Shown here piece after piece: positions 24,140 through 33,599 of a stretch of DNA of 64,000 nt. The stretch covers positions 19,283,053 through 19,347,052 of the forward strand of contig CM077826.1 of the NCBI GenBank assembly GCA_039720395.1. The letters are read 5' to 3'. The first letter of the stretch is position 1. Every line of letters starts with the position of its first letter. The translations under genes were made by a program, and so were the position numbers. This stretch comes from Liquidambar formosana. Its lineage: Eukaryota; Streptophyta; Magnoliopsida; Saxifragales; Altingiaceae. The notes beneath the pieces were generated by a model that saw only the letters and a list, made by a program, of their open reading frames with translations, did no database searches and had not been told where the DNA came from.

Positions 24140-24274
24140 AAGGCACATATTGATTTAACCAACGAGAGTTGGCCTGACGGCAAAAGGGTAAGTTGTAAAC
24201 TCAGACATCCTGGGTTCGACAGTTCGGACACCTCGTTGCTTAGCCAAAAAAAAAAAAAAGGCACATATTGATTT
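24140..24274 (+). mobile_element. Short tRNA-derived SINE with 17-bp target duplication, PERK intron 4
   Basis: A perfect direct repeat AAGGCACATATTGATTT flanks the insert (24140-24156 and 24258-24274). The body is about 85 bp with an A-box-like TTGGCCTGACGG and a B-box GGTTCGACAGT, ending in a 13-nt A tail. These are the hallmarks of LINE-mobilised, Pol III-derived SINEs. The body is unusually short. The perfect duplication indicates recent insertion. Confidence 0.85.
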
Positions 24275-24395
24275 TAAGATGGAGTCATTAAATGGAAAAT
24301 TAAGTTCTTCTAAAAAATGGGAGTCATAAACAAGCAATAATAATATATATTAACCTTATTTCTTCAAATCCTAAAAACGATCCTATTTTTGTCAG

Positions 24396-24625
24396 AATAG
24401 ACTGAACCCCAATAGTAGCTCAGTTGGCAAGGGACCATGCCTCAATAAGCGGAGGTCCTGAGTTCGACTCTTTCTAAACCCTTGGTGCCACCCATACAAG
24501 GTTTCATGGTTCTCTTGGGTTTGGGACTTACTTGATTCATATGAGTTGTGGGGTCTTATACGAGATTGGGATTTGCTCGAAGGGATTCCTCATTCTAAAA
24601 AATAAACACATAAATATGGACTGAA
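24396..24625 (+). mobile_element. tRNA-derived SINE (second), PERK intron 4
   Basis: The A-box TAGCTCAGTTGGC (24,415-24,427) and B-box GAGTTCGACTC, about 45 nt apart, head a ~200 bp body ending in an A-rich tail. The flanks AATAGACTGAA (24396) and AATATGGACTGAA (24613) look like a slightly diverged target duplication. The body text (GGGTTTGGGACTTACTTGAT) resembles widely distributed plant SINEs. Confidence 0.75.
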
Positions 24626-24675
24626 TTCAAATGCCATGGAAAACAAAATTGCTATATAAAAATCAACGCTTTAAC

Positions 24676-24765
24676 TCGGTCGGAATATTGATAAGATCAG
24701 AAAGGCCATCATTGGGGGAAACGATGCAATAGCTTCCGTTAGAGCAAAGCCCAAAATGGTATTAC
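24676..24765 (-). pseudogene. atp9: Nuclear copy of mitochondrial atp9 fragment (NUMT)
   Basis: The minus strand reads TILGFALTEAIASFPPMMAF then LI, matching the conserved C-terminal helix of mitochondrial ATP synthase subunit c (ILGFALTEAIALFA.MMAFLI in the family, from memory). The genomic Ser/Pro codons resemble sites C-to-U edited in plant mitochondria, which would suggest DNA transfer, though mutation is also possible. Only about 30 codons remain, just left of the viral insertion. It is not functional. Confidence 0.65.
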
Positions 24766-24811
24766 ATGGAATAACTTCATTTAAATTGTGCCCAAGAAAT
24801 TAATAACCTAA

Positions 24812-27445
24812 TTTTCCACATTTTCAGCACTTAGGGGTTTTTTTGAAATATTGAGGCTTGTGAGATTTATTAGATTTATGTTTGGTGTTGGTTTGTGATT
24901 TTTTGGCTTGATGTCTTACTGGATATTTTAACCAACTATATTTTCTATTTTTATAACGGTATTTAGAAGAATGGGTTTGTTTTGGTTTTTTTATATGATT
25001 TCCTTTGGGTCTTTCTCATCCTTGAAGATGGTGCTTCAATTTTAGGATATCCAAATTGTTCACAAAATTGTCCTAATTCTTTTCTTTCTAATTTTTGTTG
25101 TTTCTTCATTTGTGCTTTTAATCTGAGATCTGTGCATAAAGCTAATCCTTCTGTTTGAATTAGAGAAATAATATCACCATAAGATAAAATATGATAATTA
25201 ATTATGCCACCGTGTATTTCTCTTAATTTTTTTTAACCTTTTCACTAAATAATTTAGGTAATCCAGTAATAAATCTTTCTTTCAAATAATCCTTTTGACA
25301 ATATTCTCTTAATAACACCTTACTTAAGAAAACATCTTTATACCATCTAAAATCATCTAATGTTGGACATCTTAAATGTGAGAGTACTTCACTGGCTCGT
25401 TCAGTAATGGTTAAAGGATCTTCAAGAAAATGTTTAATAATTGTATATATTAAAGTATTTATATTATCTGAAACAAGTTGTCCTCTTGCATCTAGAATAG
25501 GATTATTATTATCATCAAATTTTGTTGCATATTCAATATTATAACGATCTTGGTCATGTAAAAAGTGATTCCACCAGCCTTTAAGCTGGCCAGTAAATCC
25601 AGTAATAATTAAATGAAAAGTTTGGCTGTCCGCGGCATTTTGTCTATGTTTATAGGCAGTAACTACCATAAGGATTTCATTCATTAATCCTAAAATTTGA
25701 TATTCAGACATACCATCAATATTCCATTCATAGATAGAAGATCCACTATATTCACCTTGTATATATTGTGGGCGTTCTTCAAATTGGACATCAACAGGTG
25801 TAGGTCGAGAATAATAATTTCTCGTTGTTGGTCTTGGATGGGAAAATGTTTTAGAGTGTAATTCTAATGGTTATTCTTGGGAAGTAGATTTAAGATGTAT
25901 CAATGGGGTAATATTTTTGGTGGTGGAGTTAAGAAGTAATTGGGCTAATCTTTTAATAATTTCATCCACTAATTCATCAGAAGTATCTTTAAATCGAAGT
26001 TCATATTCTTTTGGTATTTGATGTGGTTTGAAAAGGAGAGGAGATTTTATAGGTTGTGTTTTTGGATTTTGAAAATATGATGTGCTTGGTGTTGAATGGT
26101 TTTCATTTTTCGGTTTAGTATTTGTATGTATTTGGTCTTGGATTAATTCAATTCTGTAGAATTGTGTTCCTATAGTATGTAAATGTTGATTTGTATAATT
26201 ATTTTGTTCAACAATCTTTTTTCCCTCAGAAGTCATAGCAGAAGCATTACAATCTTTCAATGGAGAAGCAGTAAGTATATTGTCTCTTACTTTTATCTAA
26301 ATGTTTTCTAAAGGAGGATGTACCGCTTGGATAATTTTATTTTCTGAAGTTTTCCACTTGGTTGTTTCTTTGGTTTGTACACTAATAGTTTTTGATGGAA
26401 ATGGAGGATTATTGACTTTATAATTTCCTTTAGCAAATATTTGATACCATAAAAAGAATTCTAGATTTATTTTATGATAATTGCAATATTCAATATGTAA
26501 ATCTTGTAGAATTTCTAACTCAATTGGATGTATATCTTTTAAGGGAAGTTTCTTTTGAAGTCTATAATTGTTAATATCTTCTTAGATGGTTTGGACAGAG
26601 TTGTTTAACAAATTTCGATTAAGTCTAAATGTAGATTCTTTTGATAACATATTTATTTGTGGATCATATTTTGTTCCTTCCATATCTGATCTTGTTGGTG
26701 ACATATTTTCAGGATTTTCTGAGCTAGGTGTATCAACAGTATAATATGGTTGGGAAATATTTGGGAGATTTGTTCTTACTCCTGTTATTCTCTCTGAAGG
26801 TGTCCTGCAAGGTATGTGTGTTTCATATGGTACGGTGCTGTTGGTTTTGGGGCAGAATACGAAGATCTAGCTGGGGTATATGGCCTAGAAGGGTTTGAAG
26901 TAAAGTCTGTAATGTTCAATGTAACTTGTCTGGTTGGGGTAAATCGAATTCCTACTGAACCATCTGGGTGTTGTGTTATTTATTCTATTTTCTTGTTTTC
27001 CTGGTTTTGTGGGAGAACTATTTCTGGTAAGGACCAGTCTTCTGGTAACACTACTTCATTCCAAGAGATTCTTTAGGGTACTACAATGTTTGAATGAGTG
27101 GATTGTGTCTATATTAATGTTGTATATCCTTTCGGACTTGTTTTTAATGCTTTTGGTATTATACTTGGCATTACTTTATAATATAATCGATATACTAGAG
27201 CTACTGCTACAGCTCCTTTGTCCATATCATATCCATGTGTTTTAATGTTTAAGGTTAAAGATTTTAAAATAGTCGGATCATGTAACCATATTGTGAAGTT
27301 AGGATAACAATCAAAATATACTGGACGATTACATAAACTAGATTCTATTAATCCTAAAATGGAATCAGTAAATTATCTATGTCTAGCATCTCTTAGACAT
27401 ATTAATGATGAGACTTTTAAGCCATCCCTGGTTAATGGTTTAAGG
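24812..27445 (-). pseudogene. Endogenous pararetrovirus (Caulimoviridae-like) segment A: movement and coat protein region, degenerate
   Basis: Read on the minus strand from 27,445, this begins with movement-protein-like text (KPLTRDGL, LRDAR, ILGLIESSLC), continues through a frame-broken stretch to coat-protein-like open frames at 26,260-25,871 and 25,711-25,223 (GFTGQLKGWW, CPTLDDFRWYKDVFLSKVLL), and ends in a basic region and the first half of a CCHC zinc knuckle near 24,840. The order movement protein to coat to zinc knuckle fits petuvirus/florendovirus-type plant pararetroviruses. Several stops and frame changes break it. It is a fossil insertion in PERK intron 4, opposite to the host gene. 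Family placement is from motif memory. Confidence 0.7.
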
Positions 27446-27449
27446 GTTA

Positions 27450-27660
27450 TTTTCTCAGATGTAAAGCATCTGACATTCCAGCTTTTAATTTACATAGTAC
27501 AAGTTTTAAGCCAGCCGGCTTCCATGGCTTTAGCACCGACACTCAAATCCATTAGCCCAACTTCTGGATTCCATTTTCCGTTATCCAACAGCATCATTCT
27601 ATAAGGACAGCTTCCTGCACTATCAAACAATTTTAGTACATATTCTTGTATAAAAAAAAA
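27450..27660 (-). other. Coding-like stretch of unknown origin between viral segments
   Basis: The minus strand is open for about 50 codons with text KLFDSAGSCPYRMMLLDNGK and GLMDLSVGAKAMEAGWLKTC. A stop follows, then KLKAGMSDALHL in a neighbouring frame, and the viral movement-protein-like region begins. I do not recognise it as viral. It could be a captured host gene piece or an unfamiliar viral domain. A poly-A run lies at its upstream edge (about 27,650-27,665, plus strand). Confidence 0.3.
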
Positions 27661-27689
27661 AAAAAAGTATAGATTCCAAAAAATTGCTC

Positions 27690-28260
27690 TAGTCATTATT
27701 GCTCCAGGACATTACTGCTCCAGTGCTCCAGGATATTATTGCTCCAGTCATTATTGCTCCAAGACCTTATTCCGCTCCACAGCATTATTGCTCACTTTTC
27801 AAGATTCCAGCATGCCATTGTCTGCCAACAAATCTTCATTATTCCAGCTCATCAAAATCTATTCAAATTGATTCACAAGCACAAAGGGACAATCAGGAAA
27901 AAGACGACAAGACTTCACATTCACGGGTGTATTTGATATCCGTCCAAACTTAGGTTATATATATAGGAACCAAACTAGTTGGTTCGGCATCCTATCTTTT
28001 GTAATCTCTTTTCTGTCTTGTAACCTTTCTCCAGCTCTGTATCCACAACCCCCTTTTCTTACTATAAGCCTTCTATCTCTCCTTCTCCTACTTTTGTAAG
28101 TATTTCAGTGTTTCTACTTTTGTATTTTAAAGTTTGTATAATAAAGCTTGTATAATATATTTATATGTTCTGTTTCCCGTTGTGATCATTTACTGTATGT
28201 TTTAGTGTGTTTTAATATATTTGTATTTCCTGTAAATTTATATCCTGGGTTCATTTATTG
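27690..28260 (+). promoter_or_regulatory. Endogenous pararetrovirus intergenic/promoter-leader region
   Basis: This lies immediately upstream of the tRNA-primer site on the plus strand. It has at least four GCTCCAG/GCTCCAA repeats (27,700-27,765), a TATA-like TTATATATATAGG (27,955-27,966) and a polyadenylation signal AATAAA at 28,140-28,145. This arrangement, promoter then poly-A signal in the terminal redundancy, is what a pararetrovirus genome carries. Whether it still drives transcription is unknown. Confidence 0.6.
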
Positions 28261-28275
28261 TGGTATCAGAGCCAA
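28261..28275 (+). promoter_or_regulatory. Reverse-transcription primer binding site (initiator tRNA-Met)
   Basis: TGGTATCAGAGCCAA matches the tRNA-Met primer-binding sequence conserved in Caulimoviridae and many plant LTR elements. Its position between the promoter-like block and the movement-protein-like ORF favours a pararetrovirus. No LTR pair was seen. Confidence 0.75.
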
Positions 28276-28587
28276 GTGGTTTTCTTTGTTGACAGATTTA
28301 TTCATAAAGTATTTTTGATTGATCTGGTTCTAGATTGATCTCTCTATTTTTACTGGTACTGAACTTTTGGTGAGTTAAGGCAGGATTAGCCGCATTATCA
28401 CCTTCAGCAGTGTAAAAATGGTCAGTCTCTAGAATTTTAGTCTCTTAAATATGAATATGAATAGATTTTTCTGAAATAATTCTACTAGGTCTAATGCCTC
28501 AACAAGTGAACAAAGTACTAGTAGTTCTGTTTTGATTTTTCTCCAAATACCACCATAGTTAATAGTAAGCAAGAAGTATATGAAGAT

Positions 28588-28838
28588 ATGGAAAAAGATT
28601 TTGATAATTGGGAAATACCAAAGGTACATCCCACAACCATATATAAAAGGGGAACATTTAATTTTAAAACTAATTATACGATAAAAACTGTTGAACAAAC
28701 TATTCCATTTTCTTCAAATCATGAAACAATTCCATTATTATCAAAACAAACTATTTTAAAACATTTAACAAAAAATTATAAATATATACATTTTGGATGT
28801 ATACAAATAGCCCTTAAACCATTAATCAGGGATGGCCT
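28588..28838 (+). pseudogene. Endogenous pararetrovirus segment B: N-terminal movement-protein-like piece
   Basis: An open frame on the plus strand ends in IHFGCIQIALKPLIRDGL, the conserved core shared by plant-virus movement proteins of this group. Right after it (about 28,838) the text jumps to the zinc-knuckle region, so the C-terminal movement part and most of the coat region are deleted in this orientation. The missing parts exist only in segment A, on the opposite strand. Confidence 0.65.
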
Positions 28839-28850
28839 AAGAAGCAGATT

Positions 28851-29460
28851 ATGCGATGCATAAGAAAAACCCTTAAGTGCTGGAGATGTGGAAAATTAGG
28901 TCATTATAAAAACAATTGCAAATTAAAAGATAATATTGACTCTTTAGAGATTCCTGATGAACTCAAATTACAGTTGTATAATTTATTAAAAGAACATTCT
29001 GATACAGAATCTAACATACAATCTACTGAAGACATTAATGAAATAGAACAAGATGATATTCCAGAAACGTCTTCGATCATCCTCTTCTTCCTCTGATTCT
29101 GAATCTGAACAAGAAGATACTTCTCCCATAAAAAATTGTATATCTTTAACATGTTGCAATAAACTTCCAGAAAAATCTTTAATGCCCTTAACAAAAGAAG
29201 AAAGACAATTATTAGACTTTACTGATACAATTACAGATCCAGACCTTAAAAGAATATATTTACAGAACCTTTCTAATACAATAAGCTAATCCATGAAAAC
29301 AAACCATGATATACATTCTGATTATAATTTAAAATCCATTTTAAATAGATTTGATAAAACAAAAACTAGACCTACGACTATTCAAGATTTACAATATGAA
29401 ATAAATCAAGGAAAAATAGAAATTAGACATTTAAAAGAACAAGTAACAATGTCAGTATGG
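28851..29460 (+). pseudogene. Endogenous pararetrovirus segment B: CCHC zinc knuckle and downstream coat/pol-start region
   Basis: CWRCGKLGHYKNNC fits the CX2CX4HX4C zinc knuckle of viral coat/Gag proteins. It is followed by an acidic Ser/Glu-rich stretch (about 28,990-29,130) and, after a frame change near 29,060-29,090, by text with PLTKEERQLLDF. It stops at about 29,281. A short coiled-coil-like piece (QDLQYEINQG) follows to 29,460, where homology switches to the minus strand. Frame changes and stops make it non-functional. Confidence 0.65.
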
Positions 29461-29462
29461 TG

Positions 29463-29930
29463 TTGAGACCATGCTGGAGGATTTTTGTTAAGTCTGTCAT
29501 ATAATGGTTTACACAATCTATGTAAGTCTTGGTAAAAATTTCCAATATAATTTAGACTTCCCAAAAATCTTTGTAGTTGATGTTTATCCTTAATTTCATC
29601 TAGAAATTTACTTGAGAATTTAAGGCTTCTTTCAATGGGAATTATTGTTCCGTTATGAATATTGTGGCCTAAGAATCTAACTTTGGTTTGAAATAATTTT
29701 ATTTTTGATTCTGAAAGAACTAAACCATACTTTTTAATAATGTTTAGAAATGTATACAAGTGTTTCCAATGTTGTTCAATATTTTCAGAATATATTAAAA
29801 CATCATCTATATAAATTATAGACCATGCCGAATATGGATTAAAAATGTCATTCATAATATTTTGAAATTCTGATGGAGCATTTTTTAGTCCAAATGGCAT
29901 AACATTCCATTCCAAATTCTCTTTTGAAGT
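29463..29930 (-). pseudogene. Endogenous pararetrovirus segment C: reverse transcriptase fragment
   Basis: The minus strand is open for about 155 codons with MPFGLKNAPSEFQ, the catalytic box YIDDVLIYS, FLGHNI and LQRFLGSLNYIGNF, the palm-to-connection part of a Caulimoviridae/Metaviridae reverse transcriptase. Protease, the RT N-terminus and RNase H are missing. It is inverted relative to segment B and ends only about 45 bp before PERK exon 5. Confidence 0.8.
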
Positions 29931-30463
29931 TTAATTTTATGATTCAATAAATGTAGTTGAAATTTTCATTCAGGTTGCAGATTTTGGACTTGCTAAGTTT
30001 TCTTCTGATGCTGATACTCATGTCTCCACTCGGGTAATGGGAACTTTTGGGTAAGACCGTTTCGGGAAGATGGTTTGAGACATATTTTCTTTCCATATCT
30101 TGAACCGTACCAATTCTATGTCCTTTCCTTTATATGCACACTCACCACTTGCAGTTACTTAGCTCCAGAGTATGCCGCAAGTGGGAAGCTCACTGATAAG
30201 TCAGACGTCTACTCGTTTGGGGTTTTGCTTCTAGAGTTGATCACTGGACGCCAGCCCATGGATAAAACTCAATCCTTTAAAGATGATAGCATGGTCGACT
30301 GGGTGCGTCTCTCTTTACTCACTGGCAGTCCATAAGATTCAACCATATATATGGGTGTTGGTTAGCTGGTGTATGTCCTTTAGAAATCTTTTTTGTAATT
30401 TGGAAGGAGACAAATTGCCATGTCTTCTAGTTACTGAAAACATTGTTTTTATTGGAGTTGTAC

Positions 30464-30465
<2 letters not shown>

Positions 30466-30497
<32 letters not shown>
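30466..30497. repeat. (CT)n microsatellite in PERK intron 6
   Basis: About 32 bp of CT dinucleotides. A G-run of about 12 follows near 30,526-30,538. Confidence 0.9.
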
Positions 30498-30499
<2 letters not shown>

Positions 30500-31869
30500 C
30501 ATTTTTGGTTTTGGGGGAAGAGAGAGGGGGGGGGGGGGTGTTATTTTTGGTGCTCTGTCCGAGGGAGTGCGTGGGTATTCTATTTCCCCAGTTCAGGTGA
30601 TTGCTGGTTTTTCTCATATGGGTTGAGGATGTTAGAAAAGACATTGGCCTACGATTGAACATAAAATATGGTCGTTGACAGAGCTAAATGGTGAAAAAGG
30701 ATTTGGAGTGGCTAACAGCCTTACACAAAGTAGTTGGAAAAATAATTTGTTGACATGTTGTGAGTATTAAGTTGATTCTTTTGTATACTCCATGTGCATT
30801 GGTTTTCATTGATACAACATACATTATTTACATTAGGAAAAAGAAAAAAAAAAGAGAGAAAGGTATTGAAGGAAAGGCCTTTTATTCAATTCAGAGTCTG
30901 CCTCAACGTCTTTTATGTTGCTATGACTCTTATTATTATTATTATTATTGAAATTTTTTTTATTTATTTTAAAGCTTAACAAATGATTTGATGCAACTTT
31001 AGGCAAGGCCTTTGCTCACACGAGCTTTGCAAGGTGGAAACTTTGAGACTCTTGTTGATCCAAGGTTACAGAAAGATTACAACTCCAGTGAGATGGCTCT
31101 AATGGTTGCTTGTGCTGCTGTTTCTGTGCGTCATTCATCACGGCGTCGACCACGAATGAGCCAGGTAACTCTACCAAATTCTACAATCAAGTGCCAGATT
31201 TTGAAGGCTTGTTGTGCTAATTATCAGAGCTCTCCGCTCAAAATGTTCAACCCAGATTTTAGAGATAGAAGGTCTAGTGACGAATTTTTATGAGTGCAGG
31301 GCCTTCATACGCTTGTTATTATTATAAACTTAACTTTTATCCACCAATGTCTAATAATACATTTGAATTCTCAATCAAGTTTCAAGACTTTCGAAAATTT
31401 TGACCTTGCTGCATTCAAATTTCATGTGATATTTAAGTTTTATGTTTCACCAAGAGTGAGGTTGAATTTGAAACCGAAAGTGAGACCTTGATATCCACAC
31501 TGGCATTAAACCCTTTTGTTATCCTTGTTTATCAAGCAGATGGTCCAAGCTTTGCAAGGAAACATTCCTTTGGATGATCTGAATGAGGGAATCAGACCTG
31601 AGCACAGCGCAGTCTACAGTCCCTATGGAAGCGCAGATTATGACAATAGCCAATGCAAGGAGGAAATGAAGAATTTCAGGAAACTGGCATTACAAAGCCA
31701 AGAGCATAGTACTAGTGAGCCCAGCGGGCCCACTAGTGAGTTCAGCGGGCCCACCAGCGAGTCCGGTTTGCACCCATTCAGCTCGAGTAGTGAAGGCCAA
31801 CAAACTACCCAAGAGATGGAAATGGGGGAAATGAAGAAAGATATAAAAAATTTTGGTGAAAGCTCTTGA

Positions 31870-32246
31870 CAACTGATCTCCATTTGCTTGGAGAATTGCC
31901 TCCTTTTCCCAATCCTGCCCCGTAAATCTTGCTCATTTGCAATAATCGGGCACATGTGTCACCATGTCAACATCAAAAGCAGGATATAGACCTACCATCT
32001 TGTGGGTTTGTTACATCAAATACACAAATAATCAGCTTGATGGATGGAATTTTTCCATTTGTCTTCTACTCCTCTTGAGAACTTACAGCATCTAAAGGCC
32101 TTGAAATTGAATAGCAAAAATCATTCAATCAAGGTAATTGTCTCTGCAGTTGAGTCGATGTACTGAATATGAGTATATGACCCATCAAATAGTGGACTGA
32201 AAGTTACTGGACATTATCCACCCAAGAGCTAGGGAGAGGAGATATA

Positions 32247-32278
<32 letters not shown>

Positions 32279-33599
32279 GGTGCAGTTGGGGTGGGGGCAT
32301 CAATATCGAGTTTTATTTTCATTGTTCCAATTTATTAAGTATTGTCATCTATGTTGATTTTCATTTGCTATTTTTTGCTTGTATGGAATCTTAAAAGTTG
32401 GATTGGATCCTGTTGAGAGGATCAGTATATTAGAATGGAGTTGGGGTTGGGGTTTGATTATGTGAGATTGACTACATCCAGTTTGTCATGTTTTCTTTAT
32501 GCAAGCCTGGACTCTGCTCCTGTGGATATTGACTTATTGAGTATTGAAAAACCCAATAGGACCCTAGCCCACAAGAATGTCCTGAGTTACCCTACCAAAA
32601 ACGCCAGGATGGTAAATCATGCCAGCCAATGGCGCCTTTATAAACATGAGAGAATTGATACTTCGCTAAACCTTCTCTCTTATATATGTGATTGGTTTTT
32701 TTCCCCTGCTAGACCCTCTTTCTTATATATGTGATTTGCCCACCTGGTTTTGGGTTGGCTCTGGTAGTGTTTGCGCAATTAGAACTTGCATATATTTCAT
32801 AGTAGTCACAGGTTACAGCTTGGTGGAGACATTGGAACAAAGATGCTTCGGGTAAATTTGTGAAGCATAATAATAGTGGGATATTTTTTTCTATTCTAGA
32901 TAAATTATATGATAGTGGTTGCTAAACTACCTCTAAACATCCACTAACCCCAAATGCCCTTTTTATTTTTATTTTAACCTATACTTTTGGTTTTCCTTAC
33001 CAAGAAGAGTTTATTAAATGTATGTTTTGTCAAACTATCTTGGTGCATAATACATCATTAAAAATAATTAATGGCCTGATCTAATGATATGAGGTATGAT
33101 AGAGAATAATGATATGAGATACGTGTTGAGAGACCTCCTATCTAAAGGGGTTAAGGGATTTTGCTTTGTTGTTATTGACATTAGTCAATCAAGATGGTAA
33201 TCATAGATAAAAGATTCTATAGTATCTCTCAATCTCTCAATGCATATATGCATATAAACATGAATGAAAAAATGAATCAATTATATGAAATCCGAAAGAA
33301 AATGCTATTTGCACTACTTCCATGACTGAATTGAAAGGTAAAAGGTAGAAAAATGAGGGGCTGAATTGAAAATTTGACAAAAACCATGGGCATTTTCGTC
33401 ATATCAATGTATCCTACTTGTCAATTTTCCGGTTGGCCGGTGCTGGCTCTTTATTTGCACTTGGCCTCCACAAAAGCAGGGGGGAAGACGACATTTTTTG
33501 ACTCGATCCAAATTCGAACCTCTAGGGTTTGTTTTCTTCTAAATTTTTTTTTGGGTCTCAGAAACCCTAATTTTTGCAGAGATTTCTTAAGCTCGATCC
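31870..33599. other. PERK 3' UTR, intergenic DNA and Rab7 upstream region
   Basis: The first ~100 bp are likely PERK 3' UTR, since the same text is shared with the partial copy at 12.6-12.7 kb. An (AT)n/T run lies at 32,242-32,278. The last ~130 bp, containing two AAACCCTAA-type telobox-like stretches (TCTAGGGTTTG at 33,521 and GAAACCCTAATTT at 33,561), probably form the promoter/leader of the Rab7 gene. No other gene is seen. Confidence 0.45.

Larger units (their letters stand above)
18235..31869 (+). pseudogene. PERK: PERK-type (proline-rich extensin-like) receptor kinase gene, probably broken
   Basis: PERKs are plasma-membrane kinases with a cell-wall-facing proline-rich N-terminus. Exons: 18235-18646, 19837-20364, 21459-21545, 23536-23606, 29974-30050, 30155-30302, 31003-31164, 31540-31869. 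Exon 1 encodes PPP-rich repeats (PEESYPPP), then a transmembrane span (ISMRGILVLVAVGVLIIL) and RNRRRR. Exon 2 has the glycine loop GQGGFG and VAIK lysine; exon 4 HRDIKAANILLD; exon 5 DFG; exon 6 LAPEYA; exon 8 the family C-tail (NEGIRP, DYDNSQ) with a duplicated SGPTSE. Defects: an extra T at 20304 shifts the frame before [15 protein letters not shown]; exon 2 ends in phase 0 at GTAAAT while exon 3 needs one base; one proline repeat in exon 1 is read out of frame and then restored. All other boundaries are GT-AG and in phase. Either a recent pseudogene or assembly errors. A decayed copy lies at 9.5-12.7 kb. Confidence 0.8.

Noticed and set aside
24411..24470. tRNA gene-like A and B boxes
   Set aside because: No cloverleaf or anticodon arm can be formed; the body and A-rich tail make this a SINE. 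The same reasoning applies to 24157-24257 and 7746-7947.
28261..28275. Primer site of an LTR retrotransposon
   Set aside because: No flanking LTR pair was found, and the adjacent movement-protein-like text fits a pararetrovirus better.
29053..29289. Taking the zinc-knuckle region as a functional coat protein
   Set aside because: Frame changes, a stop at about 29,281 and loss of the main coat domain show it is a fossil.
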